Positions 18,960 through 27,430 of a DNA stretch of 64,000 nt are shown piece by piece (the stretch's first letter is position 1; the number at the start of each line of letters is the position of its first letter). The translations under genes were made by a program, and so were the position numbers. Source of the stretch: Chromatiales bacterium. GTDB taxonomy: Bacteria; Pseudomonadota; Gammaproteobacteria; Steroidobacterales; Woeseiaceae. Below the pieces are notes generated by a model. That model saw only the letters and a list, made by a program, of their open reading frames with translations, did not search any database and had not been told where the DNA came from. The stretch spans positions 41,053-105,052 of the forward strand of contig JAIBDF010000002.1 of assembly GCA_024679535.1 (NCBI GenBank), in the 5' to 3' direction.

Positions 18960-18966
18960 AAGTGCC

Positions 18967-20013
18967 TCAGGCTTTTGCCGAGTTGATCCCGCCCTGCAGC
19001 ACGTAGGCCTGGAAGCCACGTTCGCTGAGGATGTAGGCGCCTGCTGAACTTCTACGCCCGGTATCGCAACACAGAACGTACTTCTTGCTCTTGTCGAGCG
19101 TGGATATTTTCAGTCGAATAAAGTACAGCGGAATATTGATCGCGCCATCGAGATGCTGGTTTTCAAACTCGCTGGGCAAGCGGACATCAAGCCACTGGCC
19201 ACCGGTTCGAACAATATCCTCAGCCTGCGCGATTGACAGCCAGTCCAGCATCGGCTCATTAAGCAGTTTCTTGAAGTCGTCCTTGCCGAGCCGCATGACG
19301 GCCCCGTCTGATTGCATGGTAACGGTGGCGTTGCGTTTGGCTTCAGATATCAGCGCTTCTTCACCGAAGGTATCGCCAACGTGCAGTTTGGCCAGCTTGA
19401 TACCTTCCTTGCTCAGTGGCGTCTCGCGCGTAACCAGTGCAGAACCCCGAATCAAAACGTAGAAATAGTCACCTTCCGCACCTTGCTTGAGAATCACATC
19501 GCCGGAGCGATAGTTAATCTGCTGCATGCGCATGAAGATTGCCTGGATGTTGGCAGGCGGGATCTTGTGAAATGCCTTCGTCTGTAACAGCATTGTCATC
19601 CAGTCTTCGCCGCCCTGGTCTGACTTGCCCTGCAACTCGGAGACTTCATAGGTACCCGTCTGGTCCCAGGTCAGCATGACGTCAAGAAGATCGCTGTCGA
19701 TAGAGATAAACTGCACACGGTCTCGCGCCTTCGCGGTCACACGGCGCGGATAGACAGGTGCAACGGGATTGCGCGCGTGCTCACTGCCACCTTCGATTTT
19801 GCCGACAATCTTGGCCTGATCCACCAGATCCAGAACGCCCGATACCACGTAGATGGTGCGTTTCTCGGTATCGCCTTCTTTGAACAGCATTTGGCCGGGG
19901 GATAACTCACGGATTTGCACCTTGCGGGCTAACGCCGCAAGGTTATCGCGCTTAAGGCCGTCAAGCGGTGAAAAACCTCTGAGCAGCTCTGTGCTTACCT
20001 GCTCACTCGCCAT
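18967..20013 (-). CDS. Cyclic nucleotide-binding and rhodanese domain protein
   Basis: The 348-residue product has two cyclic-nucleotide-binding (cNMP) domains, about residues 12-110 and 140-240, then a rhodanese domain (about 255-345). The second cNMP domain is better conserved: VILKQGAEGDYFYVLIRGSA and a phosphate-binding-like GDTFGEEALIS. The rhodanese loop is CCDTGRRSS, with a candidate active cysteine. There is no DNA-binding domain and no membrane segment, so it is probably a cytoplasmic signalling protein. A perfect TGTGA-N6-TCACA site lies upstream at 20162-20177. The role is unknown. Confidence 0.8.
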   Translation of the reverse strand: MASEQVSTELLRGFSPLDGLKRDNLAALARKVQIRELSPGQMLFKEGDTEKRTIYVVSGVLDLVDQAKIVGKIEGGSEHARNPVAPVYPRRVTAKARDRVQFISIDSDLLDVMLTWDQTGTYEVSELQGKSDQGGEDWMTMLLQTKAFHKIPPANIQAIFMRMQQINYRSGDVILKQGAEGDYFYVLIRGSALVTRETPLSKEGIKLAKLHVGDTFGEEALISEAKRNATVTMQSDGAVMRLGKDDFKKLLNEPMLDWLSIAQAEDIVRTGGQWLDVRLPSEFENQHLDGAINIPLYFIRLKISTLDKSKKYVLCCDTGRRSSAGAYILSERGFQAYVLQGGINSAKA

Positions 20014-20161
20014 TAGTCATCCTGTTGAGATCCCTGAGTATCGCTCTTTGAGTTGGTATTACGTCAAGAGCGCATTCTACCTTCAATTCAACGACTTCCG
20101 GTACCTTCTGTAGCAAGCATCGTGAAGCACCGCACAGTTTCCTGATCGCCCCCTAGGCATG

Positions 20162-20177
20162 TGTGACCGGCGTCACA
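20162..20177 (-). promoter_or_regulatory. CRP/Vfr-type operator (TGTGA-N6-TCACA)
   Basis: A perfect inverted repeat TGTGAC-CGGC-GTCACA, an exact match to the core CRP consensus. It overlaps the stop codon of the FadJ-like gene (stop at 20173-20175). It is centred about 156 bp upstream of the cNMP/rhodanese start at 20013. The distance allows upstream (class I-like) activation, but no convincing -10 box at a standard spacing is clear. It could instead be a hairpin at the end of the upstream transcript. Confidence 0.5.
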
Positions 20178-22191
20178 GGTCGGCCCACCCACTGTGTGGC
20201 CTAAATCGCTCACCGTAGTGTGACTCAAGTGCCGTTAGTGCTGCCACGACGGAATCAACGCCGCGTTCGCGCGCATAATTCAGTGGTCCACCACGAAACG
20301 GCGCAAATCCCGTACCAAAGATAACGCCGGCATCCAGCAGGTCGGCGTCGGCGACAACCCCCTCACTGAGACAGGCCATTGCTTCATTCATCATGGGTAG
20401 CATTAAACGGTCCTCGAGATCGTCGGGCACTTTCGAGCCGTCGGACGCGGGTTTAACCGCCTTGCCATCTTCCCAACGGTAGTAGCCCTGACCCGACTTG
20501 CGCCCCAGGTGACCCTTCTCGACCATGCCCGCAATATCCGTGTCGGGCATCGTGCGGTTCGATTCGGTCGTCAGGATCCCGGCGACATGCTGCGCGATAT
20601 CCAGTCCAACGCTGTCGACCAGTTCGATGGGCCCCATGGGCATACCGAACCGGACTGCCACCTTGTCGATCTCGGCGAGCGGCACGCCTTCTTTTGCCAG
20701 CGCCATGGCTTCGCCCATGTACGGCGCGAGAACGCGGTTAACGACGAATCCCGGTGCGCTCATACACTCAAGCGGAAACTTGCCAATACCCTTGGTAAAC
20801 GCGAATCCGATATCCATTGCAGACTGATCGGTATCCACGCAGCGAATGACCTCCACCAGCGGCAACATGGCCACCGGATTGAAAAAATGCAGTCCGATGA
20901 AACGGGTCGGCTCATTCAGGACGGAGCGCAATGCCTCGAGGCGGATGCTCGACGTGTTCGTTGCGAGCATGGCGCCGGGTTTCATCTTCGCCTGCAGAGT
21001 TTTATAGAGATCCTGCTTTGCTTCGAGGTTCTCGAAGATGGCTTCGATGATGAGATCTGCCTCTGCAGCGCCATCGCCACTAACGTCGGCTCGTAGTCTG
21101 CCGCTCGTCGCCTCGCGTTGCTCTTGGTCGCGTACTTTCTTACTGAACAGTTTCTGTGCGCGTTTGAGTGCCGGGTCGATATATTTTTGCTCACGATCCT
21201 GCAAAGTCACGGTGTGCCCGCGGAGTGCGCACCATGCAGCAATGTCACCGCCCATTACACCTGCTCCCACAACATGCACATGTTTGACCTTTTTATCGGT
21301 CTTATTTCCCTGTTTCTTGAGTTTGCCCTGCAGGAAGAAGACCCGAATCAAGTTGCGCGATGCGCTCGTCATCATCATATCGCCGAAGCTTTTTGCTTCC
21401 GCGACATAGCCGGTCTTTGTCGAGGCACCGTGCCTGGTCCACAAATCAATCATTGCGTACGGGGCCGGATAATGTTCTCTCCGCGCTTTCCCGGAAACCT
21501 GCTTGATGAGCATGTTGCGTACGACGGGCCGCAGTGGTCGCAGGCTCATCAGGCGATCTACAAACGGTGCGCGCCGTTTGGGAGGCTTCGTCGTAATCAA
21601 ATCCACCGCCACGTCGCGCCAGCCATCGTCTCCTGCGATACGATCGAGGAGACCGATCTTCAGGCCCTTGCGAGCATTGACGGGATTGCCGGTCAGCATC
21701 AGCTGCATACCTGCACGCACGCCACATAAGTTCACGGCGCGTACGGTGCCTCCAAACCCTGGGTGCAGTCCGAGTTTCACCTCCGGAAGGCCCAGGATGC
21801 GGCTGTCGCTTTCCGGTCCGATGCGAAAGTCACAGGCCATCACCAGTTCCAGCCCACCGCCAAGGCAGACGCCATTGATGGCCGCTACCGTGGGACAGGG
21901 GAGAGCCTCGAGACGATCGAACAACTGCTGCCCAAGGCGCGTCAGTTCAAAGGCCTTTTCCGCCGTTTTGATGCTCGTGAATTCGGTTATATCGGCGCCC
22001 ATTACAAAGCTGCCGGGCTTACCGGAGTATAAAACCAGACCGAGCGGTGGCGCTGCAGCCAACGTATCCATGACCTCGTTGAATTCCGTCAGGACCTCGG
22101 ATGACAAAACGTTCGCGCTCGCCTCCGCTTTATCTATACACAGCCAGGCAATCCCGGCCTCGTCGGTTTCCAGTTTCCAGTGTTGCATCAT
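20173..22191 (-). CDS. 3-hydroxyacyl-CoA dehydrogenase / enoyl-CoA hydratase (FadJ-like)
   Basis: A bifunctional beta-oxidation enzyme of about 672 residues. The N-terminal crotonase domain has the oxyanion and glutamate region NGVCLGGGLELVMACDF and GLPEVKLGLHPGFGG. The NAD-binding domain begins at HVVGAGVMGGDIAAW. ATNTSSI and GLHFFNPV mark the dehydrogenase active-site region, and two C-terminal dehydrogenase repeats follow. The frame is open to 22227, but a GAGAG motif precedes the ATGs at 22191 and 22188, so the start is one of these; the longer form would overlap the upstream gene. No thiolase (fadI/fadA) gene lies beside it. Confidence 0.88.
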   Translation of the reverse strand: MMQHWKLETDEAGIAWLCIDKAEASANVLSSEVLTEFNEVMDTLAAAPPLGLVLYSGKPGSFVMGADITEFTSIKTAEKAFELTRLGQQLFDRLEALPCPTVAAINGVCLGGGLELVMACDFRIGPESDSRILGLPEVKLGLHPGFGGTVRAVNLCGVRAGMQLMLTGNPVNARKGLKIGLLDRIAGDDGWRDVAVDLITTKPPKRRAPFVDRLMSLRPLRPVVRNMLIKQVSGKARREHYPAPYAMIDLWTRHGASTKTGYVAEAKSFGDMMMTSASRNLIRVFFLQGKLKKQGNKTDKKVKHVHVVGAGVMGGDIAAWCALRGHTVTLQDREQKYIDPALKRAQKLFSKKVRDQEQREATSGRLRADVSGDGAAEADLIIEAIFENLEAKQDLYKTLQAKMKPGAMLATNTSSIRLEALRSVLNEPTRFIGLHFFNPVAMLPLVEVIRCVDTDQSAMDIGFAFTKGIGKFPLECMSAPGFVVNRVLAPYMGEAMALAKEGVPLAEIDKVAVRFGMPMGPIELVDSVGLDIAQHVAGILTTESNRTMPDTDIAGMVEKGHLGRKSGQGYYRWEDGKAVKPASDGSKVPDDLEDRLMLPMMNEAMACLSEGVVADADLLDAGVIFGTGFAPFRGGPLNYARERGVDSVVAALTALESHYGERFRPHSGWADL

Positions 22192-22205
22192 GGTTCTCTC
22201 GTGAA

Positions 22206-22940
22206 TCAGGCCAGCTCGAAATCGCAAACGAGCGGCAGGTGGTCTGAATGGCGAACGTCGGGGACCTCAAACCTCGTCACCTTGATGCCATCCTGGTAGA
22301 GCACGAAATCAAGTTCCTTGCGCGGAGCTCGACTCGGGTATGTCGGAATGCTGTCGGTATTGGCGGAGGTCAGACCCGCTGCTTTCATGAACAGGTAAAT
22401 CTCATTCTCGCCCCAGAACGTGTTGAAATCACCCGCGACCACGACCGGCTTCTTCGTTTGCTGGATCAGGTCATAGAGGCGGCGCAGCTGTAAATGCCGA
22501 TGACGATACTTGAGGGATAAGTGCACCAGAAAAATCGCAAAGTCATCCATTTCGAGTTCGATGATCAGTCGCTTTATGCCGGTATCGAAATAGTGAAAAC
22601 GCTCGCCGTGCACGCGTGGCGCGGCCATAAACGCGTTGCCCTGCTTGCGCACGATCGGCAGTATCTGGTTAAACGACTTTTCACCGTACTTGGTCTCGTA
22701 CGAGGAGTTCATTCCGAGGTCCGCGGCAATCTTCTCAGCCTGGTTGATATTGCGGCTGCGGATGGAGCCCGTATCGACCTCGATCAGCCCGACGACATCC
22801 GGGTCGACAGACTTAATAAAGCGGGTAATCTCCGGGAGAACCGCCTGATTGCCAAATACATAGCCAGCTCCAGGAATCGGCATGTGCATGCTAGCACCGC
22901 CGCCGACAGCGTACCGGATGTTGTATAAAAGAAGCCGCAT
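22206..22940 (-). CDS. Endonuclease/exonuclease/phosphatase (EEP) family protein
   Basis: A metal-dependent hydrolase of the DNase I-like fold, 244 residues, without a signal peptide. The family residues are visible: MRLLLYNIRY (Asn), GLIEVDTG (Glu), a central His-rich HLSLKYRHRHLQL, VVAGDFNTF (Asp/Asn), and HSDHLPLVCDF at the end. The substrate cannot be told from sequence: nucleic acids, phosphoinositides and sphingolipids are all used by relatives. It ends 14 bp before the FadJ-like start and is probably in the same operon. Confidence 0.78.
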   Translation of the reverse strand: MRLLLYNIRYAVGGGASMHMPIPGAGYVFGNQAVLPEITRFIKSVDPDVVGLIEVDTGSIRSRNINQAEKIAADLGMNSSYETKYGEKSFNQILPIVRKQGNAFMAAPRVHGERFHYFDTGIKRLIIELEMDDFAIFLVHLSLKYRHRHLQLRRLYDLIQQTKKPVVVAGDFNTFWGENEIYLFMKAAGLTSANTDSIPTYPSRAPRKELDFVLYQDGIKVTRFEVPDVRHSDHLPLVCDFELA

Positions 22941-23045
22941 GCGCCGCTACGATACCGAAACGCCCATACTATGGGAACAGGTCCGAGCGGCAGCGTCATG
23001 AAACGGCTAAACTCTTGACTAAACCCGTAGGGAAAGGAGTATTTT

Positions 23046-23522
23046 TTGTCTGAAAGTAATCCGATCCGCGTATTCGCGACGCATTGTTTTGACGAAACCG
23101 ATGACTATCTGCGCATATTCGAATTTCTTGAGAGCGTGGAACGCTTTTACTACGTCAATGTCAGCCAGCCTGAAAACCTGCCGACAACCGGTGGGGCACA
23201 GGAAATCCGGGACGAGTTGATCAAGCAGATCAAGGCGTCTGAGGCGATGATCGTCCTGCCATCCACGTTCGAGCAAAACAGGGACATGACCAACTTCATG
23301 ATGGATGTGGCCGAGGCCAACAACATCAGCATGATCACGATCCGTCATTTTGGCGGCATTCATGAGACACCGCCCGAACTGGCTGAGCGCTGTGCCGAGC
23401 ACATCGAGTGGAATGACCGTGAGATGGTTGACGCCCTCAAACGACAGGCGCGCGGCGAAGATACGGCACGTTGGGAAGTTCTCGACTTTCCGGGCTTTGA
23501 TGAGAACGGACCTATCGAATGA
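23046..23522 (+). CDS. MTH538 TIR-like (DUF1863-type) domain protein
   Basis: A single-domain protein of 158 residues. It resembles the MTH538 TIR-like family: strand one RVFATHCFDETDDY, the YVNVSQPE segment, a helix with EIRDELIKQIKASEAMIVLPS, and the end segment HIEWNDREMVDAL. The TIR-like fold is inferred from this pattern; no catalytic glutamate of the NADase type can be assigned with confidence. The start is a TTG at 23046 supported by AAAGGAG at 23033-23039, about 6 bp upstream. It overlaps the glycerophosphodiesterase gene by 4 bp, so the two are translated together. Confidence 0.65.
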   Translation: MSESNPIRVFATHCFDETDDYLRIFEFLESVERFYYVNVSQPENLPTTGGAQEIRDELIKQIKASEAMIVLPSTFEQNRDMTNFMMDVAEANNISMITIRHFGGIHETPPELAERCAEHIEWNDREMVDALKRQARGEDTARWEVLDFPGFDENGPIE

Positions 23523-24463
23523 GACCCGTAGTCATAGCGCATCGAGGGGCCTGCGGTTACCTGCCCGAGCATACGCTTCCCGCCAAGGCACTGGCCTATG
23601 CGATGGGCGCTGACTATCTTGAACAGGATATCGTCGCAACGCGCGACGACCGGCTTATCGTCGCACACGACATACATCTTGATCGCGTCACGAATGTAGC
23701 CGAGCGGTTTCCGGGCAGAGCCCGTGCTGACGGCCGTTACTATGCACGCGACTTCGATCTTGCCGAAATAACGACACTCAGGGCCCATGAGCGGACCGAC
23801 CGGCACGGCAAGCCGGCGTTTTCCGGCCGTTTCCCGTCTGCCGGAGAAAATTTCCGAGTGCATTCGCTCGAACGCGAGCTAGAACTTGTCGCCCACCTGT
23901 CCGTGCATGGTGCCCGTCCCGTCGGTATCTATCCCGAGATTAAGGATCCGGCCTGGCATCGCCGGGAGGGCGTTGATATCTCACTGCTGGTCCTCGAGAC
24001 GTTGGCGCGCTTCGGTTACGACGATCATGCCGCTCCCGCTTACCTGCAGTGCTTCGATGAAAATGAAGTGCGGCGTATTCGCCATCAGCTGGGCTGCCGC
24101 CTGAAGCTCGTGCAACTTATCGGTGAGGATGACTGGAGTCCGGAACCGACCAATTTTGCCGCAATGCGAACGAAGAAGGGCCTCGCCTTGCTGGCTGGCA
24201 CCGTGGATGGCGTCGGGCCATGGTTCAATCGGCTGTACAAATTACGCAAGCGTGACGGCCGAATCAGCGATAGCGGCTTCGTGACACGGGCGCATGAGCA
24301 GGGGCTTGTTGTCCATCCCTACACATTTCGGAGTGACGCGCTGCCACCCGGGTTTGCGAGCTTTGACGCACTTCTTGAGTTCAGTATTAATGGGCTTGCC
24401 GTTGATGGCCTGTTTACGGACTTTCCAGACCAGGTATTTCGATTTTTGCGGAGCATTTCCTGA
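23519..24463 (+). CDS. Glycerophosphodiester phosphodiesterase (GlpQ/UgpQ family)
   Basis: Hydrolyses glycerophosphodiesters to glycerol 3-phosphate and an alcohol. The 314-residue TIM barrel shows IAHRGACGYLPEHT (catalytic His), LEQDIVATRD (metal Glu/Asp), VAHDIHLDRVT (second His) and GIYPEIKDP (metal Glu). The length and the insert after the second histidine are like GlpQ, but there is no signal peptide, so it should act in the cytoplasm like UgpQ. Its ATG overlaps the TIR-like gene stop (ATGA). Confidence 0.88.
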   Translation: MRPVVIAHRGACGYLPEHTLPAKALAYAMGADYLEQDIVATRDDRLIVAHDIHLDRVTNVAERFPGRARADGRYYARDFDLAEITTLRAHERTDRHGKPAFSGRFPSAGENFRVHSLERELELVAHLSVHGARPVGIYPEIKDPAWHRREGVDISLLVLETLARFGYDDHAAPAYLQCFDENEVRRIRHQLGCRLKLVQLIGEDDWSPEPTNFAAMRTKKGLALLAGTVDGVGPWFNRLYKLRKRDGRISDSGFVTRAHEQGLVVHPYTFRSDALPPGFASFDALLEFSINGLAVDGLFTDFPDQVFRFLRSIS

Positions 24464-24513
24464 CAGACCGCCTCTAACCCAGGTGTGGGGGACCGAAGTC
24501 CGAATAGACAGGG

Positions 24514-24993
24514 ATGAGAGTAATGCAAAACGCAGCGCGTATTAGATCGATTCTACTGACACTGTTGCTGACATTCTCGGCAGCCACAATGGCTGAAGAG
24601 ACCGACTCAGCGGCACTTGACCTCAGTCAGTATCAGGGTGACGTCGTGGTGCTCGACTTCTGGGCCTCCTGGTGTGGTCCCTGTCGGCGGTCATTTCCGT
24701 GGCTCAACGAAATGCATACCAAGTACCAACAGGACGGACTCGTTGTGATCGGTGTCAATCTCGACGCCAGACAGGAAGATGCGGCGGAGTTCCTCGAGGA
24801 CTATCCAGCCGCATTCAAAATTCACTTCGATACAGATGCCACGCTTGCCTTCCAATACGGTATCCAGGCGATGCCGAGTTCAGTGGTCATTGGACGCGAC
24901 GGCGAGATAAGGGCCAGCCACAGTGGGTTCAAGGTCAAACAACAGGATGAATATGAAGCGATCCTCGTAGACGCGCTGGGGGAAAAACCGTGA
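24514..24993 (+). CDS. TlpA/ResA-like thioredoxin, periplasmic
   Basis: A thiol-disulfide protein of 159 residues with a signal peptide (about 1-27, ending ATMAEE) and the active site FWASWCGPCRRS. The cis-proline loop is AMPSS. It has the short TlpA form, acting as reductant or disulfide carrier in the periplasm. The start could be the ATG at 24514 or at 24523. It is the first gene of a tight four-gene run with DUF4266, DUF3570 and ApbE, and overlaps the next gene by 4 bp. A role in keeping the Cys-Gly-Cys tail of the DUF4266 lipoprotein reduced is an inference from context. Confidence 0.87.
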   Translation: MRVMQNAARIRSILLTLLLTFSAATMAEETDSAALDLSQYQGDVVVLDFWASWCGPCRRSFPWLNEMHTKYQQDGLVVIGVNLDARQEDAAEFLEDYPAAFKIHFDTDATLAFQYGIQAMPSSVVIGRDGEIRASHSGFKVKQQDEYEAILVDALGEKP

Positions 24994-25205
24994 AGATGAG
25001 AATCGCCGCAATCGCTCTGCTACTGGTTTGTTCAGGATGTTCATCAATGGGCGTACAGCCCTGGGAGCGCGAGATTCTGGCTCGCGAGGACATGCAGTTG
25101 ACGACCGACCCTCTTGAGGCGGCAACGGACGATCACATCTATTTTAGTAAAGAAGCTTCTAGCGGCGGTCGCGGATTCGGGGGCGGTGGCTGCGGGTGTA
25201 ACTGA
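24990..25205 (+). CDS. DUF4266 small lipoprotein with C-terminal Cys-Gly-Cys
   Basis: A 71-residue protein with a lipoprotein signal (LLLVCSGCSS). The mature part is short with PWEREILAREDMQL and HIYFSKEASSGG, then a glycine-rich tail ending GGGGCGCN. This matches the DUF4266 family; its function is unknown. The two cysteines at the end could bind a metal or form a disulfide handled by the adjacent TlpA protein (inference). The start is GTG at 24990 (4-bp overlap with tlpA) or ATG at 24996. DUF3570 follows after 1 bp. Confidence 0.85.
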   Translation: MKMRIAAIALLLVCSGCSSMGVQPWEREILAREDMQLTTDPLEAATDDHIYFSKEASSGGRGFGGGGCGCN

Positions 25206-25206
25206 C

Positions 25207-26526
25207 ATGACAGCGACAACAAAAAAAAATGAGCGCTCTGTGTCCGCAACACTGGCTGCAGCGACCTGCGCACTGCTCGGCACCACCGCAATGACGCCGG
25301 TCGATGCACAGGAAGAGCCGAAGTGGGATTTCAATACGTCACTGCTGTACTACGGCGAGGATGAAAACCGGGTCCAGGATTTGAGTCTGAAGTCCATTAT
25401 TCGTCGCCTGTTTGCCGATGACCGAACGCTGACGCTCGGTCTGACGGTGGATTCGTTGACGGGGGCAACGCCTAGTGGCGCGATTCGGCAGGATGTGCCG
25501 CAGTCGTTTACGCGCCCCTCCGGCAGCGGCTCCTACATCGTACCTGCCGGTGAATTACCACTGGATGACACATTCAAGGATACGCGACTGGCCATAACCG
25601 CCGGCTGGCAGCAGCCCACTGGTGAGAAAGGACTGCTAAGTGCCGGCTTCAGCGCATCGAAGGAATACGACTACCTGCACACCGGCGTCAACGCGAGCTA
25701 TGCGCACGACTTCAACAACCGCAACACGACGGTATCTGCAGGGTTTGCGTTCGCCAAAGACAGTATCGAGTCGGTGGGAGGTGCACCGATCCCGCTTACC
25801 AGCATGCTGGACGTGGGCGATATCAGTAACCGGGTGGGTGATCAGGACAAGGACGTGCTGGATGTGGTGTTCGGCGTGTCACAGGTGATCTCGAAGAATC
25901 TCCTGGTGCAGGGCAATTATTCGTTCAGCCAGGCGGACGGCTATCTCAACAACCCCTACAAGGTGCTGAGCCTGGTCGATGGCGTAACGGGTGACACGTT
26001 GCCGCGCATTCCGGGAAACGAGGGCGGTCCGAGCGGTGTCTTCCTGTTTGAAAGCAGGCCGGACGAGCGGACGCAGCACAGTCTTTATACCCAGGCCAAG
26101 TACTACATGAACGGCAAAGTGCTGGATGCCTCCTATCGATACATGACAGATGACTGGGAGATCGACTCGCATACGCTCGACGTGCGCTATCGTTGGCCAA
26201 TAGGGGGCTCAAGCTATATTGAACCCCACGTCCGTTACTACACGCAGACGGAGGCCGAGTTCTATCGGCTGAGCCTGGATGATTCTGCCCCATTGCCGCA
26301 ATTTGCATCGTCCGATTACCGCCTTGGTAATTTCGATGCGATCACGGCGGGCCTGAAGTACGGCTGGAAGACGCGCAATGAGAATGACATGAGTATTCGC
26401 GTCGAGTGGTACACACAGTCGGGCACGGTTCCCGCAGGACAACTCATCGGCAACCAGGCGTCGCGCGACAATTACCCCGACCTCAATGCCTTGATCGTCC
26501 AGTTCAGCTACCGGTTCTTGCGCTGA
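25207..26526 (+). CDS. DUF3570 outer-membrane beta-barrel protein with ApbE flavinylation motif
   Basis: A 439-residue protein with a signal peptide (about 1-34, ending VDAQEE). Many amphipathic beta strands follow, and the protein ends in aromatic-rich FSYRFLR, as expected of an outer-membrane barrel. Near the N-terminus of the mature protein it carries D-S-L-T-G-A-T (residues 82-88). This fits the target consensus of ApbE flavin transferases, in which FMN is attached to the last threonine (Thr88). The gene for ApbE follows 1 bp downstream. Flavinylation is a prediction; the barrel and family are well supported. An upstream extension to 25114 is open but overlaps DUF4266; the ATG at 25207 begins a proper signal peptide. 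Confidence 0.87.
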   Translation: MTATTKKNERSVSATLAAATCALLGTTAMTPVDAQEEPKWDFNTSLLYYGEDENRVQDLSLKSIIRRLFADDRTLTLGLTVDSLTGATPSGAIRQDVPQSFTRPSGSGSYIVPAGELPLDDTFKDTRLAITAGWQQPTGEKGLLSAGFSASKEYDYLHTGVNASYAHDFNNRNTTVSAGFAFAKDSIESVGGAPIPLTSMLDVGDISNRVGDQDKDVLDVVFGVSQVISKNLLVQGNYSFSQADGYLNNPYKVLSLVDGVTGDTLPRIPGNEGGPSGVFLFESRPDERTQHSLYTQAKYYMNGKVLDASYRYMTDDWEIDSHTLDVRYRWPIGGSSYIEPHVRYYTQTEAEFYRLSLDDSAPLPQFASSDYRLGNFDAITAGLKYGWKTRNENDMSIRVEWYTQSGTVPAGQLIGNQASRDNYPDLNALIVQFSYRFLR

Positions 26527-26527
26527 C

Positions 26528-27430
26528 GTGACGCATCCCAGGCCCGGAAGGCATGTCCAGCTGGTGGCCACAGAGCATGGCTGGGCAGGGCACTTTCCAG
26601 CCATGGGCAGCCCCTGTGAGGTCCTGACAGATGGCGGCGACAAGCAGCTCGCCGGCAGGGTCTCACTGCTTGTCGCCGAAGAAGCCTGGCGCATCGAGGA
26701 CAAATTCAGTCGCTATTTGGACGGCAATATCATCCATCGAATCAATACGTCACAGGGTGATCCGGTAGAAGTCGATGCTGAAACGGGCCATCTGCTCGAT
26801 TTCGCGGCGACGCTCTTTGATATCAGTGCTGGCGGCTTTGATATCACCTCGGGCGTGCTGCGCGCTGCCTGGGTTTTTGATGGCACTGACAATATTCCGG
26901 CCCAGGCGGACATCGATAACATCTTGGGGCGGGTCGGATGGCAGCATGTCACTTGGGCCGATTTGCGCCTGACGATGCAACCCGGTATGGAAGTGGATCT
27001 GGGGGGTATCGGCAAGGAATACGCTGTGGATCGATGTATGGCAATGGCCCGTTCCGCTACGAACGTTCCCGCCATGATTAATTTCGGTGGCGACCTGGCA
27101 GTCACAGGTCCACCGGTTACGCGGGAGGCCTGGAAGGTAGGCATCGAGGGGCCAGGCGTCGATGCGGCTGGGAAACGGGTCGCTCTGCGGCAGGGCGCGC
27201 TGGCTACAAGCGGGGATGCGCGGCGATTTCTGTTGCACGATGGGGTGCGTTACAGCCATATTCTCGATCCAAGGACCGGATGGTCGGTGCCAGACGCACC
27301 CTCCTCGATAACGGTCGCGGCGGATACCTGCACCCAGGCGGGCATGATGAGTACGCTGGCGATGTTGCGCGGCACGGAGGCCGAGCAGTTCCTCGCCGCC
27401 CAAGCGTTACTCCACTGGTGCCGGCGATAA
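26528..27430 (+). CDS. apbE: FAD:protein FMN transferase (ApbE family)
   Basis: ApbE transfers FMN from FAD to a threonine of extracytoplasmic target proteins. The 300-residue product shows the start pattern GHFPAMGSPCEV, GGFDITSGVLRAAW, VDLGGIGKEYAVDR, INFGGDLAVTG, ATSGDARRFLL and YSHILDPRTGW, all typical of the family. The start is GTG at 26528, 1 bp after the DUF3570 stop. No clear signal peptide or lipobox is present, whereas most ApbE proteins are exported; either a start was missed or the enzyme works in the cytoplasm. The likely substrate is the adjacent DUF3570 barrel. Confidence 0.9.
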   Translation: MTHPRPGRHVQLVATEHGWAGHFPAMGSPCEVLTDGGDKQLAGRVSLLVAEEAWRIEDKFSRYLDGNIIHRINTSQGDPVEVDAETGHLLDFAATLFDISAGGFDITSGVLRAAWVFDGTDNIPAQADIDNILGRVGWQHVTWADLRLTMQPGMEVDLGGIGKEYAVDRCMAMARSATNVPAMINFGGDLAVTGPPVTREAWKVGIEGPGVDAAGKRVALRQGALATSGDARRFLLHDGVRYSHILDPRTGWSVPDAPSSITVAADTCTQAGMMSTLAMLRGTEAEQFLAAQALLHWCRR

